19,219 nt of DNA from JBCDIQ01 sp039024295 (GTDB taxonomy: Bacteria; Bacteroidota; Bacteroidia; J057), in assembly GCA_039024295.1 (NCBI GenBank), contig JBCDIQ010000062.1, forward strand, positions 1 through 19,219, read 5' to 3'. The notes under the pieces are model-generated. The model worked only from the letters and a program-made list of their open reading frames with translations. It was not told the origin of the DNA and searched no databases. How positions within the stretch are numbered: position 1 is the first letter of the stretch; each line of letters starts with the position of its first letter. The position numbers and the translations under genes are program-made. Shown here one piece after another: positions 1 to 7,575 of the stretch.

Positions 1-469
1 GAGGTACAGGTGTTTGTACCGCCGTTTTCCAAACGGCAGAAATGAACTTAGTTCTTAACCCCTCCAGACAGAGTCTGGAGGTACAGATGTTTGTACCGCC
101 GTTTTCCGAACGGCGGGAAATGAACTTAGTTCTTAACCCCTCCAGACAGCGTCTGGAGGTACGGGGTTTGCATTGCCATTTTCCAAACGGCAGAAATGAA
201 CTTAGTTCTTAACCCCCTCCAGACAGAATCTGAGGTACAGGTGTTTGTACCGCCGTTTTCCAAACGGCGGAGATGAACTGGGTTCTTAACCCCTCCAGAC
301 AGAGTCTGGAGGTACAGGTGTTTGTACCCCCGTTTTCCAAACGGCGGAAGTGAACTTGGTTCTTAATTCCTCCAGACAAAGTCTGGAGGTACAGGTGTTT
401 GTACCGCCGTTTTCCGAACAGCGAAAGTGAACTGGGTTCTTGCCCCCTCCAGGCAGAGTCTGGAGGTAC
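1..469. repeat. Tandem array of about 77-bp double-hairpin (BIME-like REP) units
   Basis: Six units start at 1, 78, 156, 232, 309 and 386 (76-78 bp each), followed by a partial unit ending near 469. The array begins at the window edge and may continue upstream. Each unit holds hairpin A with arms CCTCCAGAC and GTCTGGAGG around an AGA loop (for example 61-81), and hairpin B with arms like GCCGTTT and AAACGGC around a TCC loop (in unit 2, 96-116). GTAC lies at the inner edge of both, so read outward each hairpin is preceded by GTAC and the two face away from each other across a short spacer. The linker holds a third small palindrome (GAACT-T-AGTTC). REP elements of RAYT transposases typically are short hairpins next to a conserved tetranucleotide, often paired in opposite orientation as BIMEs; that match and the adjacent RAYT gene support the call. 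There are no unique spacers, so it is not a CRISPR. Confidence 0.85.
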
Positions 470-555
470 GATTGGTCATGATATTTGGAATAAGTATAAT
501 GATCCGTTAGCTTTCTAAGAGAAAAAGTTGGATATGAGTATTAATTCCAGGACAA

Positions 556-1230
556 ATGGAGAGTCCAAGATTTTATAAACGTAACCTTCCGCACTGGCAA
601 CCTGAAGGCGTTACTTTTGCTGTTCAATTTTGCCTGACAGGCTGCCTGCCAAGACACGTAGTATTAGCATTACAGGCTGATCGGGACAGGAAACTAAGCG
701 AGGTAAACTCTACCCGCATAAAATATGCTGAACAATATCCAAACGGTATTCCCGATGAATTGGAGGAACAATTGAACTCTGACTACAGAGCTGCAAAAAA
801 TCAGTATAATGGGAAGTTCGATGAAATCCTAGATGGAGAGAGCTATGGTCCGAATTGGCTAATAGATCCAAAAGTGGCAAAAATTGTCGCAGATGCTCTT
901 CACTATGCAGAAGATGAGCTAAAAAGCTGCCACATTTGGGCATATTGCATCATGCCCAATCATGTCCATCTCATTCTGTCTAATGTTAATCCTGTTCTAC
1001 ATAAAGTGCTAGCCAGTGTTAAGATATACTCAGCAAGAATCGCTAATCAATATTTGAATAGAACTGGCAATCAATTTTGGCACAGAGAAAGCTATGACCG
1101 GATCATAAGAAATAAGAAGGAATTCGATAACCAGATTACGTATGTGGTCAATAACCCTGTTAAGGCTGGACTGGTCAGCGATTGGCAAGAATGGAGATTT
1201 ACTTATCTCAATGATCAATATTCCATTTGA
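556..1230 (+). CDS. REP-associated tyrosine transposase (RAYT, Y1/IS200-like fold)
   Basis: This 224-residue protein has the hallmarks of the Y1 HUH transposase superfamily, RAYT branch. The metal-binding HUH motif is H136-V-H138 within MPNHVHLI. A GNQFWHRESYDR segment follows at about 171-182, and the C-terminal ITYVVNNPVKAGLV stretch (194-207) is typical of RAYTs; Tyr196 is the best candidate nucleophile. RAYTs are single-copy, domesticated-looking transposases that nick and join single-stranded DNA at REP hairpins. The gene starts 87 bp after the last hairpin of the 1-469 array, which is the expected arrangement for a RAYT and its cognate repeats. Residues of about 40-105, between the N-terminal strand and the HUH motif, form a longer charged insert than in the compact enterobacterial proteins. 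No hairpin of the array type is seen downstream. The family assignment is firm; activity on these repeats is inference. Confidence 0.9.
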   Translation: MESPRFYKRNLPHWQPEGVTFAVQFCLTGCLPRHVVLALQADRDRKLSEVNSTRIKYAEQYPNGIPDELEEQLNSDYRAAKNQYNGKFDEILDGESYGPNWLIDPKVAKIVADALHYAEDELKSCHIWAYCIMPNHVHLILSNVNPVLHKVLASVKIYSARIANQYLNRTGNQFWHRESYDRIIRNKKEFDNQITYVVNNPVKAGLVSDWQEWRFTYLNDQYSI

Positions 1231-1526
1231 CTTCTTGGGTTGATTTCAAAGGATTTGGGGGTTACTGGGTTTCTTAGTGTAAAACACACATCTCTGTATT
1301 CCGTCCATAGGCATATAGCAAAACAAATAGTGGATTAGTCCCGATTTTGTTGGGGTGGAAGGTCGATTTTGGGGGATGAACGAAGAGATTTCGCAGATAT
1401 AAGATGGTAAAATTGGCTTTCCTCAAATGGCGGGATTTGGTATCTTATCATTACAGAACCCACGTGTAATCACTCAAATAACTCATTGCCTAGAAGCTAA
1501 TGCCTTATACCTAACCCCTCCTAGCC

Positions 1527-1925
1527 ATGTCTCCTTTCCAAGATTCTGAACTCACCACCATCCTGGTCGTTGCCGACCTCGAACGAGCCAAAACCTTTTA
1601 TCTGGAGGTCTTGGGTGCCTCCCTACACCGTGAATATGGCGGTACTTCAGCAGTTTTACAATTTCTGGGCAATTGGGTCCTGCTCGTCACGCCGGGAGGC
1701 CCAACAGCAGATAAGCCCGATACGCATTTCGTTCCCCCAGAATCCCTTGATCGGGTTCACTCTGCCTTCACCATCCAGGTGAAAAGCTGTCAGGAATCCT
1801 ATGACATGCTTCGAAAGCGGGGTGCTGCCTTCATTACTCCACCTTATGATTGGGGCGCAGAGGTGAGGTGTTTCTTCCACGACCCTGATGGACATCTATT
1901 TGAAATCAGTGAGTGGCGGGGATAA
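1527..1925 (+). CDS. VOC-fold (glyoxalase/bleomycin-resistance superfamily) protein
   Basis: A 132-residue protein with the paired beta-alpha-beta-beta-beta modules of the vicinal oxygen chelate superfamily. The first module has TTILVVADLERAKTFY (10-25) and the second ends with DPDGHLFEISEW (119-130), the usual closing strand with a conserved Glu (E126). Aligning the VxDL core by eye with E. coli glyoxalase I puts Thr10 where the first metal-ligand His normally sits, so classical Ni/Zn glyoxalase I activity is doubtful. Family members include lyases, dioxygenases and antibiotic-binding proteins, and the substrate cannot be read from sequence. It stands alone, with gaps of about 300 and 440 bp on either side. 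No signal peptide is visible, so it is probably cytoplasmic. Confidence 0.8.
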   Translation: MSPFQDSELTTILVVADLERAKTFYLEVLGASLHREYGGTSAVLQFLGNWVLLVTPGGPTADKPDTHFVPPESLDRVHSAFTIQVKSCQESYDMLRKRGAAFITPPYDWGAEVRCFFHDPDGHLFEISEWRG

Positions 1926-2361
1926 AAACAATTGTATTTCTTGTCAACCATTAGTGCTAAAACCTTAGTGGACCCACCTGAACCCATCTCAGCCAATCGT
2001 CTGCCAATTCACGCACACGTTTAGGAAATTGCTATACTTCATGGAGAGAATCGCCGGAGAACTCCAAGCTTAGAGCAGACTTGGAACTAATCCTTACGAT
2101 CCTGTTATCAAAGAAAAGCTAAGGCACATAAGTTATGACCGTATGGCATTGGACTTGGATTCTGGACCGTAACCAGTTGCGACGAAGCCTGGAACTTGAG
2201 GAGAGGTCTCTCAAGGGTAGCATAGCCTATGCCTAGTTTTATACTTGGGTTTTCCGGCCATCTCACCTCCCTCATTTCATTTTCCCGCCAATTTCCCTAC
2301 TTTCGAGTACTTTAGAATTGATCTAAACAGCAATGATTCGTTTAGACCTTGACCGAAATCA
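1926..2361. other. 436-bp intergenic region with no gene recognised
   Basis: Both strands were read for short ORFs, RNA genes and hairpins. The longest open stretch beginning with ATG is about 34 codons (2136-2237) and resembles nothing known to me. TATACTTG at 2240-2247 is one base off the Bacteroidota -7 consensus TAnnTTTG and could serve the receptor gene at 2362, but no matching TTG element lies at the expected distance. I see no riboswitch-like structure. Confidence 0.4.
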
Positions 2362-4776
2362 ATGGGGAACCTTACTCCATACCAAGCGTTTAACTTCTCC
2401 TTTTTTACTTCGATAAAAAAGGCCAAGGGTATATGCCCTTTGATACTCCTGCTCCTTTGCTATCAAAGTCTATGGGGTCAAGCTACGCTGAAAGGCACCC
2501 TCACTGATACCCAAGGGGAGCCATTAGGCTACGCCCAAATTGAGCTTCTGAACACTTCCAATCAATCTCTAACTGACAACTTAGGCAATTTTGTATTCAG
2601 GGATTTACCCTTTGCAGCATATGAGGTACGAGCTACCTACCTGGGCTATGATACCGCCAGTTTTCAAGTGGACCTCCGGCAACGGTCATCTCTCACAATT
2701 CAAATTACTTTGATTAGCAGTGTAAGCCTAGAGGAAGTGGTCATTTCAGAGAAATCTGATGTACGCATTCTCAATGAATACCCATTGGCCATTTCCGCCA
2801 TTGATTTCAGTGGCATCCAAAATTCCAGCATTGATGCGGCAGGGAAACTTGACCGTGTCAACGGCGTGCGGGTACGCCAATCGGGGGGCGTAGGCAGTGA
2901 GGTGAATATCTCTATTCAGGGTGCACAAGGAAATGCCGTTCGGCGGTATTTTGATGGATTGCCAGTTCGGTTCCTTGCTGCCGGGCTAGACCTCAACACC
3001 ATTCCTGTGAACCAAATTGAACGCATTGATGTGTACCGAGGAATCACCCCGTTGGAGGTGGGGACCGATGCCCTGGGCGGTGGCATCAATGTCATTCCCA
3101 AGAAATTCTACCGCAACCAGCTTGATGCCAGCTACCAGGTTGGATCGTTCAACACGCACAATGCTTCCCTGAATGCCTTTTTCATCAACAAACAAGACGT
3201 TTTCATTGGCACCAACCTCTACCTCAACTCCAGTGACAATACCTACCGCATCGATGCGCATGATTACAATGTGGAAACCCGTCGAGCTGAGAACATCATC
3301 CAGGCAGAGCGATTCAACGATGCATTTCGGTCGTATTATGGAGATGTCACGGCGGGTGTTCGGGACAAACCCTGGGCCAAATCCCTGAAGGTTTCCCTGC
3401 TCTACAATTACCTGTACGACGAAGTGCAAACAGGCATCGCTTTTAATCTTGTACGGCCGGCAGGAGATGCCTTTACCACCCGTTCCGGAGTGACAGGTAG
3501 CTTAGATTACCAGGTAGCGTTTGCTGAGAAACGAGGGGAATTTCACAACCGGACCCATATGGGGTGGTACGAAGATTTTATTCAGGATTCTACCTCCCGA
3601 TTCTACAACTGGCGAGGAGAAGTGCTGCCGATTTTCAATACCCTGGGCACAGACATATTGGCCAATCCTGCCAAGATCACCATTGACCGGGTCATTCTCT
3701 TGCAACGAAATACCCTAAAATACCAGCTTACGGCCAATCAGCAACTCACAGCCAGTCACATGCTTATCAACCAGGACCGGGAGGGCAGAAATGCATTCAT
3801 CTCTGATCCAGAAGATGATCCCTTCACCTTACCTGCACTCTTGCAGCAGCAATATGGAGGAATAGCATGGGATGCCAAATGGTTTTCGCAGAAGTTGCAA
3901 AGTGTGGTGACCTATAAATTGTATCGCCTGCGGGCACGGGCCACCAGTCTGGAAGATGCTATCGACCTGGATTTTGAAGAAAAAGATGCCGAAAACACCT
4001 ATTCTGGTGCTAATGCGGGACTTAAATATGCTTTTCACAGCAATTTGTACCTGCGGGCATCGTATGAATATGCCTACCGCCTGCCGGAGGAGAACGAGCT
4101 ATTTGGGAATCAATCCACGATTCGCTCCAACATCAACCTGCGGCCCGAGCAAAGTGATAACTACAACCTGGGAGCTTTCTACAAATTTACGCCTTGGAAG
4201 AAAATTCCTGTTGCATTAGAGGTCAACGGCTTTTATCGCTACCAACGAGACCGGATCATATTGCTTGCCTCGGGCTTCGATTTGGCCCAATTTTTCAATG
4301 AAGAAGAGGTGGAAATTGCTGGGGTTGATGGCTATTTATCAACAAAGCTGTTCAAATCTTTGGTGGTGAACATGAGCGGCACGTTTCAGGACATCCGTAT
4401 TCGTTCTGCGTTGGTAGAAGCTGACCAGGACCTCATTGGCACCCGACTTCCCAATGTGCCTTCCTTGTTTCTTCGGATGGATGCCAGCTACACATTTGAA
4501 TCGCTGTTGCAGAAGGGAGATGCGCTTGCTGTTACCTGGCTGTACGATTTCACAGATGAATTCAGCTCCGTAAGAGAAGCCGATGCTGTCCAAAACGTGG
4601 GTAATTTTGTGCCTGAGCAACATGTGCATTCGGCTGAGGTCATCTATACCTTTGCAAAAGAGCGCCTGAACCTCTCCGCAAGGGTCAACAACATGTTCAA
4701 CGACGATCTTTTCGATAACTTTCGCATCCAGCGACCTGGAACCCATTTTTTTGTCAAACTGCGTTATCGCCTGTGA
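2362..4776 (+). CDS. TonB-dependent outer-membrane receptor
   Basis: An 804-residue TonB-dependent receptor. A signal peptide has its hydrophobic core at about 24-38, with cleavage likely near LWG-Q40. A carboxypeptidase-regulatory-like beta-sandwich follows (about 42-118, GTLTDTQGEPLGYAQIELL then LGNFVFRDLP), then a plug domain (about 135-245, with IERIDVYRG and GTDALGGGINV) and a 22-strand-type barrel ending in KLRYRL. Such receptors import large or scarce ligands (siderophores, cobalamin, haem, glycans) across the outer membrane using TonB energy. There is no SusD gene beside it; instead the next gene encodes a DUF4374-like lipoprotein that overlaps the stop codon, which points to metal-chelate uptake rather than a classical glycan locus. 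No other ATG precedes the hydrophobic core, so the start is well supported. The substrate is not determined. Confidence 0.93.
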   Translation: MGNLTPYQAFNFSFFTSIKKAKGICPLILLLLCYQSLWGQATLKGTLTDTQGEPLGYAQIELLNTSNQSLTDNLGNFVFRDLPFAAYEVRATYLGYDTASFQVDLRQRSSLTIQITLISSVSLEEVVISEKSDVRILNEYPLAISAIDFSGIQNSSIDAAGKLDRVNGVRVRQSGGVGSEVNISIQGAQGNAVRRYFDGLPVRFLAAGLDLNTIPVNQIERIDVYRGITPLEVGTDALGGGINVIPKKFYRNQLDASYQVGSFNTHNASLNAFFINKQDVFIGTNLYLNSSDNTYRIDAHDYNVETRRAENIIQAERFNDAFRSYYGDVTAGVRDKPWAKSLKVSLLYNYLYDEVQTGIAFNLVRPAGDAFTTRSGVTGSLDYQVAFAEKRGEFHNRTHMGWYEDFIQDSTSRFYNWRGEVLPIFNTLGTDILANPAKITIDRVILLQRNTLKYQLTANQQLTASHMLINQDREGRNAFISDPEDDPFTLPALLQQQYGGIAWDAKWFSQKLQSVVTYKLYRLRARATSLEDAIDLDFEEKDAENTYSGANAGLKYAFHSNLYLRASYEYAYRLPEENELFGNQSTIRSNINLRPEQSDNYNLGAFYKFTPWKKIPVALEVNGFYRYQRDRIILLASGFDLAQFFNEEEVEIAGVDGYLSTKLFKSLVVNMSGTFQDIRIRSALVEADQDLIGTRLPNVPSLFLRMDASYTFESLLQKGDALAVTWLYDFTDEFSSVREADAVQNVGNFVPEQHVHSAEVIYTFAKERLNLSARVNNMFNDDLFDNFRIQRPGTHFFVKLRYRL

Positions 4777-6038
4777 AAACTGCTCGAATAAATATCGTAC
4801 TTTCAAGCGTGCTTCTTTCCCTATTTTTGGGAGGATGCGCCTCGGATGATGCCATTCCCATAACCAATGAGGAAAATTTCTCTTTCGGAACTCCCTCTGC
4901 CGAGAAAGACTACCTCCTGTTCACCCGAAGTGGCTCCTCCGCCAATGGCTTTATCACAGGTTTTGACAGTTTTCCGGAAGGAAACATTGATGTCCCCGCA
5001 CTTCCTACCACCAAGGCCTATCCAGCGATTTCTGGAGGTATTTCTTTTAGGAACTATGTGGTCAACCAACAAAAACTCTTTGGCGGTCCCGGCTATCAGC
5101 GGATTTTTTTGGATGAAGCGTTTGTCCCAGTAGAACGTGACATCATCGAGACGTTCGGGGGAGGGTCGGCTGTGGCCATGTTGAATAACAACAAAGGGTA
5201 TTATGTCGATTTCAATAGCCAGAATATTCAGGTCTTTGATCCTGAGAGGTTTGTGCGCCTGGGAGAAATTGACCTTTCAACTGCATTCACCATTCCAGCC
5301 AATGACGCCAATCACTACAACACCCTCTACCTGAGGGACAATCGGTTATTTGCCTGTCTGTACACGGGCCGGAATTTTCCCCCTTTTGCCTATGAGAGTG
5401 ATGTGGGCAGCGTAGTAGCAGTCATTAACACCGATACAGATACGCTGGTCAAAAATATCTTTCGCGCTGATACCAAATTCCCTGGGATGCCCTTCCTGCG
5501 GTTCAACAGCTCTTTTTTAGACGAAGCAGACAATTTGTACCTCGTGACCCAAGGGGGGCTGGGATTGGATGTATCCGCAGGAGAAAATACCCAAGCAGCT
5601 ATTCTGAAAATCCCTGCCGACAGGGATGAATTTGATCCTGATTACTTTTTCCAGCCTCAGTTACAGATTACCGAGAGCAGGGCCAGCATCGTTGTGAACA
5701 GCGGCTTTTTATACGCTGGAAGTGGCATCGCATATACCAATGTGCTCATGGTAGAGCCTGCCGTTTCCACTGATTTGATCAATGAACCCCTGATGGCCTG
5801 GGCTAAGTTAGACCTAGTGAACCAAACTGCTGAATTGGTTCAGGGTATTCCCAGAAACGCAGGATTCACCGCAGGCATGGCCTACCATTACCAAAATAAG
5901 GTGCAATTGGTCGTGTACAACCCCGCCGAAGGCATCAACGCCATTTATGAGACTGACATCAATAGCCTGACCGCAACACAAAAAATCAATGTGACGGCAG
6001 GCGGCATTATTTATGGCTTTTATGAAGTAGATGAATGA
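4773..6038 (+). CDS. DUF4374-like beta-propeller surface lipoprotein, receptor partner
   Basis: A 421-residue lipoprotein. Translation starts at a GTG overlapping the receptor stop (GTGA at 4773-4776), and the N terminus is a lipoprotein signal peptide with lipobox L19-G-G-C22. The residues after the cysteine, A-S-D-D-A, resemble the acidic lipoprotein export signals that take Bacteroidota lipoproteins to the cell surface. The mature part is rich in short beta-strand repeats with segments such as GGGSAVAMLNNNKGYYVDF and GGLGLDVSAGENTQAAILKI, consistent with the DUF4374 propeller. In Bacteroides thetaiotaomicron a DUF4374 lipoprotein (XusB, from memory) captures siderophores for a TonB receptor (XusA). 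The GTG start is accepted because no other start precedes the signal peptide and the overlap implies coupled translation. The DUF4374 assignment is by eye and moderately sure; the ligand is unknown. Confidence 0.72.
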   Translation: MKTARINIVLSSVLLSLFLGGCASDDAIPITNEENFSFGTPSAEKDYLLFTRSGSSANGFITGFDSFPEGNIDVPALPTTKAYPAISGGISFRNYVVNQQKLFGGPGYQRIFLDEAFVPVERDIIETFGGGSAVAMLNNNKGYYVDFNSQNIQVFDPERFVRLGEIDLSTAFTIPANDANHYNTLYLRDNRLFACLYTGRNFPPFAYESDVGSVVAVINTDTDTLVKNIFRADTKFPGMPFLRFNSSFLDEADNLYLVTQGGLGLDVSAGENTQAAILKIPADRDEFDPDYFFQPQLQITESRASIVVNSGFLYAGSGIAYTNVLMVEPAVSTDLINEPLMAWAKLDLVNQTAELVQGIPRNAGFTAGMAYHYQNKVQLVVYNPAEGINAIYETDINSLTATQKINVTAGGIIYGFYEVDE

Positions 6039-6116
6039 CGTCGGCTATTGGCATTTTTGCCTGGCCTTAACCCTAAATTATTTCCGTTTTTTACCCTATT
6101 ACAGCTTTTTACTCTT

Positions 6117-7118
6117 ATGAAACACAACCTAACACTTATCTATTTGCTCGTCTGCATGTCTGTTGTACATGCCCAGCTCAGCAATGGGGATTTTGAAACC
6201 TTTGGGGCTGAGACCTTTGACATATTTGAGCGGCAGGGTAGCATGTTCAACCCGGCAACCTGCCAGGTTGATGGTGGAACGGTGATGATGTCTGGTACAC
6301 GCTCCGGCTCAGATCGACCTGAAGGCTTCCGCACCACTGATGACTTTTTTAATAACAATACTCCCCGGTACGTGAGCCAAACAACCGACGCTAATGGTGG
6401 CAGCAGTGCCGTGCAGCTAACTTCTGATGCCTTTGGTTTCGGAGTCATTGGTCAATTTGGGGTTGAAACGCTGGTGCAAGAAACTTTGCCCGTACCCTAT
6501 ACTTCCATGTCCATCCCCACGTCAATTGATGGGTTCTACAAACATACCAGCGGCAATCCACGAACGATACGTTCCGGAACCTGTACCAGTGGTGGCGTCC
6601 TGGACGCAGACTCCACCTTTTCCGGCGGCTTCGCGGTATATGCCCAGTTTTATGACGCGATGGACAACGTTATTGCCGAAGTAGATACTGTTTTTCCAGA
6701 CGCGGCTGCCTACACCGCATTCTCGGCCCGTGTAAGGGTGCTAACTCCCGGGGCCACTGCCACCACCTACGTCTTCATCATGGCTGCCTGCCCTGAGTTT
6801 CTTAGCCCCAACCTCATTGCCCTTAATGGTTCCGAAACCTTTATTGATGACGTGAGCTTTAATTTTACGCCTTTATCCAATGATTTATACCTAGACCAGG
6901 GACCAACTTTAACGGTCTTTCCTAACCCGGCGGCTTCTACCTTGCAAGTAGCCACCTCCCATCGACAACCTTCTCCCATTCAATTGCTGGATGTACACGG
7001 TAAAACCGTCTTTTCAGGAATCCTTTACCAAGAGCTTAACATAGATCTATCCATGTTGAGTCCGGGAATGTATGTGGTAAAATGTGCTGGGATTAATCGG
7101 CGGGTAGTCATCAGGTAA
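6117..7118 (+). CDS. T9SS-sorted secreted protein with jelly-roll-like domain
   Basis: A 333-residue secreted protein. I chose the ATG at 6117 because it begins directly with a signal peptide (MKHNLTLIYLLVCMSVVHAQ, cleaved near residue 19/20); the longer reading from a TTG at 6048 would add 23 residues ahead of it. The body (about 21-255) is all-beta in character, opening with LSNGDFETFG, passing through IDGFYKHTSGNPRTI and closing with ETFIDDVSFNF, which resembles carbohydrate-binding or PCMD-like jelly rolls; this is a guess from pattern. The end (about 265-333) is a type A T9SS sorting domain: LTVFPNPA, a LLDVHGKTVFSG strand, then LSPGMYVVKC and RRVVIR. It follows the lipoprotein gene after 78 bp on the same strand, so it probably belongs to the same transcript and may bind ligand at the surface. 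No catalytic motif was recognised. Confidence 0.8.
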   Translation: MKHNLTLIYLLVCMSVVHAQLSNGDFETFGAETFDIFERQGSMFNPATCQVDGGTVMMSGTRSGSDRPEGFRTTDDFFNNNTPRYVSQTTDANGGSSAVQLTSDAFGFGVIGQFGVETLVQETLPVPYTSMSIPTSIDGFYKHTSGNPRTIRSGTCTSGGVLDADSTFSGGFAVYAQFYDAMDNVIAEVDTVFPDAAAYTAFSARVRVLTPGATATTYVFIMAACPEFLSPNLIALNGSETFIDDVSFNFTPLSNDLYLDQGPTLTVFPNPAASTLQVATSHRQPSPIQLLDVHGKTVFSGILYQELNIDLSMLSPGMYVVKCAGINRRVVIR

Positions 7119-7375
7119 AACAGCATTTCCAATCCTGATTTAATGTATGGTACGTTGTTTCCAGGCATTTTGCTTGCTCTTTGTATGCTTAATTTATTGG
7201 AAACCCTGATAAATTTTGTGGGTGAAAGGGTTACTGTCAAAGTAAGTACTGTAAGTGGGACATCTATTTTTAGGCTGCTGTTTCCATCTTTAGATTGCTC
7301 TACTGCGCTAATAAGGACAAACCTGGGGGTTGGTTTTCAGCGTCCATATGGACCCTACCTATCTCCACACTGGAG

Positions 7376-7401
7376 GTGTCATGTCGAACCTGCCGAGACA
7401 C
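7376..7401. repeat. Solitary REP-like imperfect palindrome
   Basis: GTGTC (7376-7380) pairs with GACAC (7397-7401), and the inner TCG (7384-7386) pairs with CGA (7394-7396), leaving a 3-nt bulge on one side. The core ATGTCGA followed by CGAGACA resembles short interspersed palindromes that I recall as common between genes in Bacteroidota genomes. It differs from both hairpins of the 1-469 array, so if it is a REP it belongs to another family. Confidence 0.45.
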
Positions 7402-7509
7402 TTATTAAGTTATTGAAAGTCAATTTTTTATGCCTTTCTATACTTTCTCTATCTTAATCAACATGCCCCTTGACTTGAAGGTATACACGGAATCTGTCAC
7501 AGAACCACA

Positions 7510-7517
7510 TATTTTTG
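7510..7517 (+). promoter_or_regulatory. Candidate Bacteroidota -7 element (TATTTTTG)
   Basis: An exact match to TAnnTTTG, about 58 bp before the ATG of the membrane peptidase gene at 7576. No TTG lies at the usual distance upstream (the nearest, 7475-7477, is too far), so support is only partial. Confidence 0.3.
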
Positions 7518-7575
7518 GCTGTAGCTTTACGTTACTTTGTTATACTTCCGTTAACATTCCTAAGTCTGGTTTTCA

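Larger units (their letters stand above)
7119..7575. other. 457-bp intergenic region carrying a REP-like palindrome
   Basis: No convincing gene. A 104-codon open frame at 7143-7457 has low-complexity hydrophobic composition and reads through the palindromic element at 7376-7401, so it is rejected. A perfect 12-bp palindrome GTCCATATGGAC lies at 7342-7353. No terminator with a T-tract was found after the preceding gene. Confidence 0.5.

Noticed and set aside
1..469. CRISPR-like array
   Set aside because: The repeat period of about 77 bp is filled by conserved palindromic sequence with no unique spacers, and no cas gene is nearby.
2986..3429. 147-codon minus-strand open frame inside the TonB receptor gene
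   Set aside because: Shadow of the real reading frame; no recognisable protein features.
4339..4806. 155-codon minus-strand open frame inside the TonB receptor gene
   Set aside because: It lies antisense to a well-supported coding region, and its translation shows no signal, domain or motif.
6048..6116. Upstream TTG start for the T9SS-sorted protein
   Set aside because: It would bury a good signal peptide behind 23 extra residues; the ATG at 6117 starts exactly at the signal peptide.
7143..7457. 104-codon open frame as a gene
   Set aside because: Composition is not protein-like, it reads through the palindromic elements at 7342-7401, and I recognise no family; its HVEPAE stretch is just the translation of the REP-like element.
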